This document shows positions 33,916 through 45,642 of a stretch of DNA of 64,000 nt, in pieces. The position numbers and the translations under genes are program-made. Where the stretch lies: contig OX485806.1 in assembly GCA_950295325.1 (NCBI GenBank), positions 8,494,001 to 8,558,000 on the forward strand, in the 5' to 3' direction. The notes below the pieces were generated by a model. The model was not told the DNA's origin and did not search any database. It saw only the letters and a list, made by a program, of their open reading frames with translations. The DNA is from Polytrichum commune. Lineage: Eukaryota; Streptophyta; Polytrichopsida; Polytrichales; Polytrichaceae. Positions within the stretch are counted from its first letter, which is position 1, and every line of letters begins with the position of its first letter.

Positions 33916-36900
33916 ATGAATGGGTTTAGTGAAAGAGGGGATTGGTCATCTGAAGACATGGCCACTTGGCCATCTGCATCTGAGGATGAGATAGACATTG
34001 TCGGGGAGGATACTATGGCTGACAGTGCAGATGAAGATCATTTGGATTTACCTTCGCCTTCCGTACCGCAATGTCCCATTGCTGAATGTACGGGACTCTC
34101 AAGGGCTTCATGGGTGAATTTGGAGGTGGTACTTCTTAATGACAGTGGAGTTGTTGTGGCGGAGGGGATTTGTCGCAACACCCATCCACAAGATTGCATT
34201 GATGAAAATCCGTTTGGCACCGAGGACGTTGGGGTTGTCATATTGGAGTCGCTCGTTCATTCCGAGGTGGATCCCACTCATAGGTTCTCCCTCCGGAGGT
34301 GGCCATTGAGGAATGTCACGATTGATGGAGTTAGTTTGTGTGAACATGAGCAACGACACTTGCAAATCGAAAAAGAGCAGCAATCAAACATGCGGCCACG
34401 TAAGGGTCAAAGAAAGTACGATACATTGGCACGTCTTGCTCCGTCTGCAACTGATTGTAAACGTCAAAGGTTGCTCGGGGAGGAGTCCATTAGAGAAGTT
34501 GCCACAAAGGATTGTTGTGTGCATCGTTGTTGCCAATTGTTTCCAAGGGATAATTTGAAGGCCATCCGCGAAGAAATGTGGTTTGGTGATTTCCGTCTAA
34601 GATCCACCAAAAAACTTGATGTGCATAGGGTGATACATGTGAATGGGGCGGGTCGCAAGGTCTTCACCATTGAGAGCATAGACGTGTGTTGCAAGGCATG
34701 GTACACCATTCATGGTGTGTCGAAAGCGGACTTTTATAGACAAGCTGCTTATACCAAGGAAGGCCGCCGGTCCCGTCACCATGGGAACGTGGGTTTAAAG
34801 AAACCTAGGGAAGCAACAAGGCAAGCAACGGCCACTCTAGCAACCATCATTGTCCCACTTGCCGATGCAATGCCGCCCAAAACACGCACACTCACAACTG
34901 GTGAGAAGGTTGTGGAGAAAATTCTTCCCACATGCACAAAATGGAAAGACATATTGTTGGATGTAAATGCAGTTGGCGAGAAGATTGGGTTGGAGCCAAT
35001 TTCATCGTCAAAATTGAGTGCAATCAAGAAAGCAAACTTCAGCGAATACATTACAAAAAGACGAGGGGACAAATTTGCAAGGTGCTCTAATTGTGAGAAG
35101 TTGAAGCGCCTTCGGGATGCACACACGATGGGTACCGAGTCGTTTGCGGTGCATCAATTGAACTATTTCAAGCACGTAAACATGCAAGAGGCACACCGTA
35201 ATGATTACTACACAAATAGAGCTTTGTCCATCTCCAGGCCCTTGGAAGTTCTTACGGTCATCCATGACAAAATGGACCATGCCAAGACAACCTCCCCATG
35301 TTTTGCAAAACGAATCAAGGCCACGGATGGGTTTTTTAAGTTGCATGTATCGGTTACAGGTGATCTTCGAAACAATGTTATGACATACCCTAAATATTAT
35401 TGTATTTTATTCCGTGATGTACTTGAGAACATTGATTCACTCAAAACGATTTAGACATACATAGATACTAATCACTTTGGGTTGGCATTGTAGGAATGAT
35501 TGCACATGGACACGGTGATGTCAAGTTTGCCCATTATGCTCTTGATTTGTATCCGGCAAATTCAAACCACACGATAGGGTCATTTGCAAGGCTTTTGCGT
35601 GATTTAGAGAAACCGCCAGCCTATTCTTCATGATTGTTATTTGAAAACACGGGTTCAACACCTTTATATGAAGCAGTGATGGATGGAAAAGATGTATGCT
35701 TGTATTCGTTGCCCGAACCACCCAGTGAACCCGTGATAGCCAAGAAGTTGCCCCCCACTTTGCGTGTCCAATTGGACAATTGTGCCAAGGACAATAAAAG
35801 TAGATATATATTTGCATATTGGTCGTTGTTGGTTGCGAAAGGCATTTTCAAGGAGGTTTTTGTGTCCTTCCTATTGGTAGGCCACACGCACGACGATATT
35901 GATGCATCTTTTGGACGGTGGAGCATGAAGTTGCGGGAGGAGGATTTTCCTACAATCCCGTTATTGATGAAGTCGTACATGGATTTGGAGAACGTTCCCG
36001 TCATCCCCCATATGATTGAGGAGGTGCCAGACTTCAAGGCATTTATAGAACCTTATATTCGAAGTGGAGCTCATCGATTGATTGGCCATACGAAGGCACA
36101 ACAATTCCGGTTCTACATGCGTGACGATGGTATCCCGGCCATGCAATACAAGTTGTTGTGCACGACACAAGACTGGAGCCCGCCAGAGGGTCTCCTTGTG
36201 TGGTGCGTGGATGCGGATGGGAAGACCATGTTACCGGATGGAGAGCCTAGGCCTTGCAAGCCAATAGCCATGAAGAATTTGGAGGATATTTTGAAAGGTA
36301 TATCAGGCTTCATTCAATATTGGGAGAGTTTGAAGATAGCGGATGTTGGCGGATCATGTTGGCATCGTTATGGGAGTTGGATACATTATTGGACACGTGT
36401 TCGTGCGGCCTTGGCAGACCTCCACCAAGATAGCCCTCATACTTTGAGGCACGGATTTTGGCTACAAACTCGTATCGATGTACAAGCTTCGGAGGCTAGT
36501 CTTTTGAGTAATGGAGAGGTTCGTGAGGAGTTTGATATGGACGACCATTACGTTGGACCTGCTAGTCAACGTCCCCCACCATCTTTCCGCATTGCAGTGG
36601 ATTGTCATGAAGGTTATATGCTCATTTTGCGTCCTGGAGATGAGACATATGCAAAGCCAGTGTGGGTGGCAAGAGTTTTGTCCAATCCAAATTTTGTAAC
36701 TTCCAGCCCTCATTTTCGACAAATACAAGTAGAGTACTACCGACCGACAGCACGGAATGAAGATGTTGTTCGGCATTATACAGGCTGGGATACAAACCAA
36801 CACTTTCGGTGGAAGGTGGATTCTGAGCACGGTCCATCTTGGGTAGATACAGATTCCATATTCATAGCATGGAAACCACGGAAAAATCATAGTGGATCAG

Positions 36901-36980
36901 TGTCCATCCCTCAAAAGTACATAACTTTTGCAAAAGACAACCTTGCTCGGATCGCAGAAGAAGCAACCCACGTTGAATGA
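33916..36980 (+). CDS. DUF7869-like DDE/RNase H-fold transposase-like protein
   Basis: Exon 33911-35359 (ATG at 33916) joins exon 35494-36980 through a phase-1 intron (ACAG|GTGATC ... TTGTAG|GAATG). The join reads VSVTGMIAHGHGD, giving ~976 codons. Order of parts: acidic N-terminus; Cys-rich KDCCVHRCCQLFPRDNL; a basic middle; DKMDHAKTTSPCF; then after the intron LRVQLDNCAKDNKSRY and VGHTHDDIDASFGRWS; then a C-terminal VWVARVL...RHYTGWD module. The Asp residues in DKMDH, QLDNC and HTHDDID match the spacing seen in DUF7869-type proteins, considered transposase-derived with an RNase H-like catalytic fold. One in-frame TGA (35631-35633, between YSS and LLFENTG) interrupts an otherwise intact frame. 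No terminal inverted repeats were found, so it may be a single-copy or domesticated gene. An upstream in-frame Met at 33895 lies before the acceptor. Confidence 0.75.
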
Positions 36981-37491
36981 GAAGTTGGTAGGATTGTGTT
37001 AGCATGATTATAGTGTAAACAGTAATTCGACGAATATATATTACTCATATGTGTGCTCCTCAAACTTGGGGCAAAGTTTGGGTAGAACCTGCGAATGCTA
37101 TATTGTTTGGGGTTGGATGAATATCCATTTACTATATTTCAATACGATTGTGAAGTTCATTTTTTTATTAAGTTTGGGACTACATTTTCCATTGAAGAAA
37201 TATGCATTTATTGCATGCACTTTGTATGTTGCAATGTCTATATTTTATTGACCATGCTAATAATAGAAATCATTTTATATGTTTCTTGGGTGAAACTAGT
37301 TTGGAGTGCTCTACCCAAAGTGTTTTTGTTGATGAAGTTGGTGTTGAGTGCTCTACCATATGTGCTTATGTCCACACATAATAGATTTGGGATATTAGAA
37401 CATATAATATATTTGAAATTGTTCGCAATATAGTTTCGGAACACGGAATGTTGTTTGATCCAAATATTAATTTGAGACTTGAGAAAGCCTT
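36981..37491. other. 3' flank of the DUF7869-like gene
   Basis: AT-rich sequence with no recognised gene. No clear AATAAA within the first 100 bases. It ends at the 20-mer 37492-37511. Confidence 0.45.
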
Positions 37492-37511
37492 AATTTAACG
37501 AATATAGTGTT
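37492..37511 (+). repeat. 20-mer inverted relative to 19933-19952
   Basis: AATTTAACGAATATAGTGTT, exact reverse complement of 19933-19952, marking the left border of a C/A-rich block. Confidence 0.5.
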
Positions 37512-38110
37512 TTATGTACAACAACCCCCACACGTATACAACACCAATTAACCACCCTCATAGTAAACACAAACTTCATAGGAACCCTCTTCCCATACAT
37601 ACACCTCAAAAAACCCAAACGTAAAACTAGTCATTATCACATATGGAACTCCTCTACCCTCATTCAACTCACCAAAGATATTTTCCCAAACCCAGAACTT
37701 GCATACCATATCCTTATAAAAATACTAAAAATATTTCAACAAAAACACTCTCAATGCTAGCAAAAAAATTCCACGACAATAAACATTAAAAATGCCATAC
37801 TATTTAACACATTCTTTCCCTTTGTACAACCTCCCATACACAACACTAACCTCAACCAAGAGCTCCCTCACCAATCCCAACATGTCCAACTCCTCCGCGC
37901 ATATCACATCCCACATATCATATACACCTTAATAGTCTTCATAAGCCCCATATCAACACAATGCAATGCCACCCTCCAAAATGGATTTCCTACACGTAGT
38001 CTCACTATACTAAGAAGATTACAAAATCTCCCACTCCCATTTAATCCCCCCCCCCCAAATTATTATTTACCTCATCATCTAATCATTCACCATCATCCAC
38101 ACACCAGACA
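37512..38110 (+). mobile_element. C/A-rich retroelement-like fragment
   Basis: Composition (C/A-rich, G-poor + strand) matches 18600-19932 and the antisense of 38427-41760. Frames are broken and no domain is recognised. Ends near a C-run at 38047-38058. Confidence 0.35.
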
Positions 38111-38426
38111 ACTCACACAAGAATTTATTAGAGTCAATAGGAGATAAGATTGCACAAGCATAGACAGAAGAAGAAGAAGAAGAACTCCGGTCTTAGAAAA
38201 GAGGCTGGAGTGAATAGAGGTGTTTGTTCGTAAAACATCCTTGGCCACACCCTAGGGCAATGGCGTTAGATGTAAAACTACTTCACCCTTTGCAGGGAGT
38301 AGACACTACATTAGTGACTAACAACCTTTACCGGTAGCTGGTAACATGTGCCTTCAACAGTGGTAGTTATCGTGGCACTACTACGGGGGGGGGGGGGGGG
38401 GTATATCGGGTTTGTGAGTGTTTTAG
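38111..38426. other. Non-coding spacer with (GAA)n and a G-run
   Basis: Contains AGAAGAAGAAGAAGAAG at ~38165 and a G-run of about 17 at ~38384-38401. No gene seen. Confidence 0.5.
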
Positions 38427-39887
38427 TTATGCTAGGTCGTGTAGGTCTCTGATAGGTTGTCTATTTTTTAGCCGCCTTTTATGAATCAATATTGAGTGTG
38501 CATATTGTATGGCAATTATGTTGATTTGTTTATATGTATTTTTTATTTTCGTGGAAGGGAGTTTAAGTTTTGTTTCTAGTTCTTTCATCGATGGGATGTG
38601 AGTTGTGGCTCTTGCACTTGCGGCTAATATCATAAGTGGTTCTACATTCCATCCTCTCGCTATGACATTGTTGATGAGCAGTTGATATTTTGTGGTTTTT
38701 CTCTCTCGAGTTTCTACAGTAAATCTGTCGTTACAATATGTAAATTCTATAAATTGTATGGTGATTTTTGGTGTAGGGGCTTCTGGTGGCGGATCATCGT
38801 ATGGGTGACCTATGATGCATAATATGTCAAGTTTAAACCTAGCGTTGTAATGACACCTTTGGGCACTGCACATGCACGGTAGTAGCCATGTTGGTACTGT
38901 GTTTTCTTGGGGGAATCCATTATATGTCCTTGCGTTCATAAGTGTGTAATGTCTTGTTATTTTATTTGAAATGATAAGTTTACGTATTTCCCATACCGCT
39001 TTGTTATGCCTTTTTGTTGTTAGCGCATTGATGTGTTGTTGTTTGCATTTAAGAAGTACATGTAACCATGTATCTACATATGATGAGTTACAGAGAGGGC
39101 ATGTATTTGATGGGTACAGTTCTCTACCAAAGAAGACTTGTTTCCGAGCATGTCCCATATACTGTCCAGTTCGGAATTTGATTACGCACGTTTTTTGTTT
39201 ATCTATAATGGTAGGGTTTTTCCAAAAGTTATTTGATAATACTTTGTCGATATTTTTGTTGTTGAGCCATTTATGTAATTGATGTGTTTGATTTGCTATA
39301 ATTTCTAGGTTATGCCTTTTATCATATTCAAGGACATATTTTCCAAGGTGCCGAATGGGGCCTTTGTCTGGTGTTTCTTGCATTGAGTGCCACCAATCTT
39401 TTTGGAGGTAGTATGGTGTAGGGTGTGCATGTTCATATGTTGCTACGGCATCTCTATGATCTAGTTCGCAACCCAATTTGGCTAGTGTGTCTGCTTGTTC
39501 ATTTCCATTTATGTTCGTGTGGGCTTTGACTTTATGAAGTGTGGTGGTTTGTGTGCAGCATTGTAGCATTTTAATTGTAGACTCGAGTATATTCTTATAT
39601 GGGTGGTTGTTATGCAGGGTTGGATGTTTGATTTGTGTATTTAGTAGGTATAGGACATTGAGGCAGTCTATGAAGATATGTGCTGGTTCATCACGATATG
39701 TGGTAGTGAGGAGATGGAGGGTGTGGTGTATAACCATCAGTTCTACTCGTAGTATGTTTTGGAGCCGTGGTAGCCTTTCTGCAATCTTGAGATTTTAAAA
39801 AGGGTTGTATATGCCATATCCTGCCTCTTCTCGTTTCCAGTGTTTGTGAGTTGTTTTTTTAGGTGGTTTGAACAACCCATCTGTGTA
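38427..39887 (-). pseudogene. RNase H domain plus Cys-rich tail of a retroelement
   Basis: Reading on the minus strand, YTDGLFKPP and HWKREEAGYGIYNPF begin at 39887, a TAA falls at 39795-39797, then the frame is open to 38427. The RNase H carboxylate set is present in order: D in YTDG, E in RVELMVIHH, D in IFIDCLNVLYLL, and the final D in NGNEQADTLAKLG. Downstream is CPLCNSSYVDTWLHVLLKC, the CPLC...D...H..L.C zinc-finger-like signature typical of the C-terminus of RNase H-bearing non-LTR retrotransposons. The last ~180 residues are unassigned. A single stop and the absence of recognisable RT upstream make this a relic. The stop directly before YTDG (39888-39890) suggests further damage. Confidence 0.8.
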
Positions 39888-40374
39888 TTAACAAAATTGC
39901 GGTTGGTATTTGAGGGGTAAACGTCTGTCTAGGTTGGTGATTAGTGGGATACTAGTGGTTTGGGTGATAGGTGGGCAGTAGGTGGGTGAGGAGGGTATGT
40001 AAGTTGAGACCATTTCGGACTACAATTTACTAGGGTGTTTATTGGTGTAGGTGGTGCAATTTTGGTAAACATTGCAGGTATTTCTAGAATGTTCCCAATG
40101 ATGTCCATTTGGTGGGTATATTCCTTAGATCCAATGGGTGTGCTCGGGGGGGACAATTCACTATACTTTGTGTGAACACGTGCGTTAAAGGGGTATTTAA
40201 ATGAGGCTATCACATAATTGGAATATTTGAGGTATATTCTCAAATATTCTAGAACATTTCAAGTATATTCTTGATATATTCTCTAATTATTCCTTACTTG
40301 AATTTTAAGCATCCTATATTACATCTATTTTTTTTCTAAATTTTATTGCTCATGAATAAAATATACCCTATATT

Positions 40375-41760
40375 TTAACGCACCATGTTTACTAATTTTC
40401 CTAAGTGTCCTCCCTGAGTGGGTGTGCTCTTGTGGTGTATGCATAAGATACGGATAGCACGGCTTTCTGTTCTTGGTTCAATTCTTAATTCTGGTGGTAT
40501 TGTTGGCTCGTCATACATAATGGTATCAACCTTGAAGTGTGTGATAACGTGTGAATCTGGGAAGGGGCCATCATGGGGGTTAAGGTTGTGGTACCAGTTT
40601 GGGTCTATTGTTACGAGTATTGTAGCTGTGTCGGGGTTATTTTTGGTTGCAAGTCTTGCCCAATGGAGGGCTTGTTGGGCTTCGTAATCTGTATGTGGGT
40701 GGGCATATCGTTTCCTTTCCATTTGTGTTGGAATGCCGTTCCTATTGATCCGAATGCTCTATCCCGGGGAAATGGGGAGGAAAATTGTCAGAGTGTGGTA
40801 GGGCATATTATTGGCGACGAGAAGTATGGGTGCGTGATGTGGAAGGACTCAATGAGGTGCTCAAGGATGGTGTTGGGGAGTGTGTATTGTGAAAGTTTAA
40901 GGGGATCACTTTTGGGTATTCTATATTTGTATCTCTGGTATAACCATGCGACTTTTGTTTTAAATGTTTACGTGGGGCTTCTAGATCTTGTGGTCTATTT
41001 AATGCTACTTGGTATTGTTCCCATAGCCATTGTAATCTTTGTTCAGGGATGGTGATTAAGTGGCGGCCACTGTTATCATAGATGTATGATACACCATGTT
41101 GGCTTTGATGGTGCTTTGTGTGTGGGCGATGTCGTCTCTGGGTTACATTCGTTAATATTGATATGGCATAAGGGTATGGTTTGTGGCGGGGGGATGTATC
41201 GGGAGTCTCTCGTTTGTTCTTGGTTGAAGTTTGATTGTAGGATGCTAGTGAAGTGTTGGTGTTGTTTGTGAGTGTAGTATTGCGTTAAGAGTAGAACGTT
41301 GTGATTTATGGCGTTTTGGTTGTTCCATGGGAACAATTCTTTTTTGGGGAGCCATTTGTTATAATTAAAGTATTTCATTTGGTAGTGTCCATTGACATAG
41401 GTAGGCCGTATATGCTTTTGTGATTTTGTTTTTATCTTTGTATGTGCTAGGGCGGTCGTTTATTATGGAGTGTATTGGGAATTGTGTGTGGTTTTTAAGG
41501 ATGTGTAGGGGTAGTTTTGGGTGTTCTAGTGGTGGTGGTGGTGGGGGATGTGCGTTGTGTTCGCGTGCTCTCGTAGGTATCTTATAGTTTTGTAATTTAT
41601 ATTCGTTTTTAAGGTATTTGATGCAGGGTGTGTTAAGCATATGTCCGGGCATTGGTTGTGGCATGAGGTTTCACAAAAGAGTGCACTGGCGTGATCTAAA
41701 GCGGTTTTAATTATTTTAGTGGGCGTATCATAGTAATGTTTAAATTCATCATTAGTCATT
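40375..41760 (-). pseudogene. Upstream part of the RNase H retroelement, no RT visible
   Basis: Several overlapping frames (41759-41526, 41664-41365, 41378-41076, 40722-40375) share the Thr/His/Pro-rich composition of the RNase H fragment and run in the same direction. The best-formed piece (40722-40375) has ALHWARLATKNNPDTATIL, then IDPNWYHNLNPHDGPFPDSH, then an IRILCIHHK strand. It looks like a compact alpha/beta domain but I cannot name it. The piece at 41759 has CETSCHNQCPDICLTH. No reverse transcriptase or endonuclease motifs are seen, so either the RT was deleted or this is not a standard LINE. Confidence 0.5.
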
Positions 41761-41829
41761 AGATGTGTGCCATTGGGGTGTGTTATGTATTTGAGTTTGG
41801 TTATATTATGTTATATTATATTATGCAAG

Positions 41830-43039
41830 ATTGGACATTGCATACTCTAGTAAGTTTTCCTTTGTCATCATTTTAAAAATAGATGTTCAAGACATTTTTT
41901 CCCCCATACATGCTCTTATTTCCATTTCAACGACTTCTTTTGGTTTCAACCTATTGAGGTTCTTTGCAATGAGAATGAGTATATTTTTTTTTGCCAAGTC
42001 ATCACCCGTGGGTTTACCCATTGTCACATTTATGCATTCATGTCCAAATGTTAGTTAATTTTTTCTAATGTTTAAAGTTTGTTCCGGGCTAGTGGCAACA
42101 ATCCATGCAAAATGGTGATTTTCCCCTTCTTTACATGTGAGATTTCAATGTTATGGCCTCTCTTGAACCCTTCATTGACCACTTCCTCATACACCGTGTA
42201 CCATGTTTCATCTTTTATGCTATCACTAATGATTTTTATGAACAACATCTCACTTGAGGCAATAGTATCGTAAGATTTATAAACTTCCCTCTATGAAATT
42301 TTTCATCCATGAGCCGGATGATAAATGGCCGTATTCCTTGAAGGAGAGTTATTCCATCCTCTTGTATGTTTTTAAGGTGAATTTTTGCATGTCCAGATCA
42401 TTGTTTTCCTTCATGTGTGCACATTATAGCTATAGGGTTATTAATGTCATCACCAAGGAAGATTTTCATCTCATCCAATCTCTTGGTGATTTTTTCAAGT
42501 GCCCCCTCTCTAGGTATAATCATTTGATTGAGGTCAAAAAATAAAGCCACATGGTAATCCATTGCAAAACCATCACATACTTCTATTTCTGAGGGGATTT
42601 GGGTGTGATGAAAATTTTGTTCTCCTATACTGTTTTTGTTTGGCCACATGTCTTGTGATACATACAGATATGACGGAATACAATCTTGACAGTTAAGTAT
42701 TTCTTTCTCATTCATCCCTAATTTCACAAGCTCGCTAACACTTCTATGAGCCTCTTGAGGAAACCCTTTACTTATATTCAAAGCGTTCATAGCTTTGAAT
42801 CCAAGCCATACCGGAAGAGATTTTCCTTGTGCTACGGTTCGGTTTTTGATTTTGTCTACTATGGCGAGAGATGCATTGCTAGATGTTTGATGTTCGTTTT
42901 TATTTTGTATGACTTCCATGTCTTTTACTCCATCAATGGGTTTGTCCAAGCTACGAGTGTGGGCTATTATGCAAAGATGATACATATATGTGTTATTATT
43001 TTTTGTGATTTGCCATGTTCTTCTTTTATTCCTAGTCAT
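41830..43039 (-). pseudogene. Decayed gene of unknown family
   Basis: A 213-codon frame (43039-42398) has coding-like composition: GFPQEAHRSVSELVKLGMNE, CQDCIPSYLYVSQDMWPNK, DYHVALFFDLNQMI. It then continues in other frames as FIIRLMDEKFHRGKFINL, IISDSIKDETWYTVYEEVV and TGDDLAKKNILILIAKNLNR down to about 41860. At least three frameshifts and several stops break it. No domain is recognised. Confidence 0.5.
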
Positions 43040-44197
43040 AACCCCATTCCACTTATGAATAAGTGGGGCTTGAAGGGGAAATGCTAATAAAAAGAAGAGA
43101 TATCTATTTTTTCTTATGCATACAATTTATTTAGTTTGTGTGGCAAATGTGCTTTCAGTAAGGTTTTTGTATTATTTTTATTATGTCTACATACATTGCT
43201 GACTAAACAACATTCAATATTACATTCAATTGGTATGTGAGAGTTGACACAGTGTGAGGATTTCCAATATGATGTGGCTACTAAGAGCCTAATAAAAAGA
43301 ACAACATAGGTTGCATATGCAACCTGTAACATTTATACTACTATTTTGAACAAGAAATGAAAGGGCTATGTGCCTAATTTGTGTGTGTTTTGTTGGTGCC
43401 TATGTGCATTTCTATAGTATTGGTACTATTATTTTTGAGGGGGTGCTTACCTTATTAGCTGCAGTGGGGATCATGGAACTTCTGGAAATGCCCCTCCAGC
43501 AGTCTATCGACTTTGTCTGCAGTAGCTAAGTGAATCGGCTTCTCTGTAAAGTTTCGCCAACAACCTCCCTTGTGTCACCACCGGCTGCCTCTCTCAGTAG
43601 CAAACAACAACTACTCACTCGGCAACAACACCAACAACCTCTTTCAATCAGCAACACCACCAGCTGCTTCTCAACAACTTCCTCCCTCAACAATAGGCAG
43701 GTTGTTTTGTTTGCAGCATCAACTTTGTTTAAGTCTCAACATGGTTTTTATTCTGGCAGGGTTGTTTCTAAGGTCACAACCAGTGTTGGACCGGTATAGC
43801 ACCATTTACTTGGTATAGAATACTAGTATGAGTATGGTATTAAGTACCATACTACCTGCAGTATGTGGATGGGGCGATACCTGCTCTGTACTTGTATTGC
43901 ATGGTATCGGGTCTCAATACCCACCTTTGATACCCGAGGCAAGAGGTGGAGGTCAATACTCACCCCCGCCTTTGCTCATGTCGAGAGGCCCAAAACCCCA
44001 GTATCCTAGTCCGCTTGAATGCTCTTCAGATCGGCGCCGTTGCAATTTATTATTCAAAATTTCAGTTCAACAAACTCTAGATTCTTGGCTTCAATGAGGC
44101 ACGTTTCTTACTATCGATGAATTGCGTCCTTATGCACTCTTGTTGCAATGTTGTTTGTGTTTTTATGTGCATTTGAAGCTTGATTTAGGGTTGCAAG
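43040..44197. other. Non-coding; possible hAT left end at 43781
   Basis: Gln/Thr/Ser-rich frames (43530-43800) reflect CAACAA-type repetition, not a gene. CAGTGTTGGACCGGTATAGC at 43781 resembles a hAT 5' terminus (CAGTGTTG...) and lies ~420 bases before the hAT start codon. Its inverted partner was not found downstream, so this is tentative. GGTAT/ATACC words recur through 43790-43960. Confidence 0.35.
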
Positions 44198-44548
44198 ATG
44201 TCTGGTTCACAACCTATTTTGATGAAAGCTGTTGCAAATCAATGTATGGATGTTGGGTTCTCTAATAACACAGTGAATTTGATTGATTCAGATTGCACAG
44301 AGACGGTGAATGTAGTGGGTTGTTTGCCGACAATGTCAAATGAAGTGGCTTTAGAGTTTGAGGCTGCGTGGTAGGTTCTTCTCACTGCATTGACAAGTAA
44401 TCGGCATTTTTGGGCACCTTATCACCGACAATCTTTGGTATGGGCCTTCGTCAAATTGAAAGAGCCAGGCGTAGAAGTTGACGTCAAAGTGATCCAGGTG
44501 ATGAAGTGCACGATCTGTCACCCTACCAATGCGACGTCTTCTTCTAGT
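44198..44548 (+). pseudogene. hAT transposase, 5' part up to the CACTA insertion
   Basis: ATG 44198 opens a frame with one TAG at 44372-44374. It resumes and runs to VIQVMKCTICHPTNATSSSS, where the CACTA element begins. C-x2-C (codons 44507 and 44516) is the first half of a BED zinc finger; its His pair lies 11 kb away at 55777 and 55792. BED fingers bind the element's own ends in hAT transposases. The frame on either side of the insertion matches exactly once the element and one copy of AGT are subtracted. Confidence 0.8.
44546..44548 (+). repeat. Left target-site duplication AGT
   Basis: AGT immediately left of the CACTA terminus, duplicated at 55699-55701. Three-base TSDs are the rule for CACTA elements. 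Confidence 0.9.
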
Positions 44549-44560
44549 CACTATAAGAAA
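44549..44560 (+). repeat. CACTA element left TIR
   Basis: CACTATAAGAAA, exact inverse of 55687-55698. Confidence 0.95.
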
Positions 44561-45642
44561 CCCGCGTTTTTGGGGTCGTTTTGGGGAAACGAGTGATGTC
44601 TTCCGAGATGTCACTATGTTCGGCAATAAACGCCCACATAATTGCAGATTTTATTGGACGTTGCGTGAAACATGACAGATCATGGGCCAGGACATGGCGA
44701 TGTCAGGAAGGATAGCCATGTTCTTGTGGATGTCATTTAAAACATGCTGACGTCCTGCGTCGGGCCGTTTGTAAGGCCGCTAACGCCACGTCATCCCCAT
44801 AGGTCTATCCACGGCATGTATAAAGTTGCGGCGGGCAGACTTAAAGTGCTGCCCGGGAAAAAAATGTTGGAGAATGTTCAATTATGTGTGGTTGGCTATA
44901 AAAGACAAACTTGTTCCCAAAAATTTGAGGGAATGCCACATAAATTTCTCACGGTGCATCAATATGGTTCTTGGCATGCATGTTATTCTCCCGAATTCCG
45001 TTCAAATATTTGTAGCGGATGAGCCAAAAAACACGGGGGTGGTTGAGTCATTCTCTAATTGCCATAAGGTAGACATGCGGGACCACAATTGCATACCGTA
45101 GGTTCATATATAGCTGGTTCAACACATGTTAGCCGAATAATTAATTAAAGTGGAAAAATGCCCTTTGGATTAAAATAGAAAAATTATGAAATTTCAACTT
45201 TTGCTACAAAAGGAATGTTTTCTCATTCACTTGTTTATAATTTAGTTTGTCATATGTTGATTTTGATTTCAAAGGATTTCAAAGGTTATATATTTGTACA
45301 TTTAGACACGAGGAAATCAAGGGAAGACTTTTGCAAGCAAAATATGGCACTTCATTGCTCTCACAATTCCAAAAATACATGCGCCAAACGTGGGAGTGCC
45401 CACGTTGGATCTCGTGGCCACATTCCACATATAGACGAGCAACTGCTACTGGAAAATCTTAGTGCCTAGAAAATTATGACCATCCGTCTGTTTGAACACA
45501 AAGGACGTCTCCGCGGACACTCGAGTAGACATCAGCCTTGACAGTCGGTTCCTCTCCAGCAAGGCGTCCCTTGTGACGCAACCTTATACATTGCATGCCA
45601 TGTGTGATGTGACGTTGCTGTAGGTGCTTTGGGTTGTAACCA

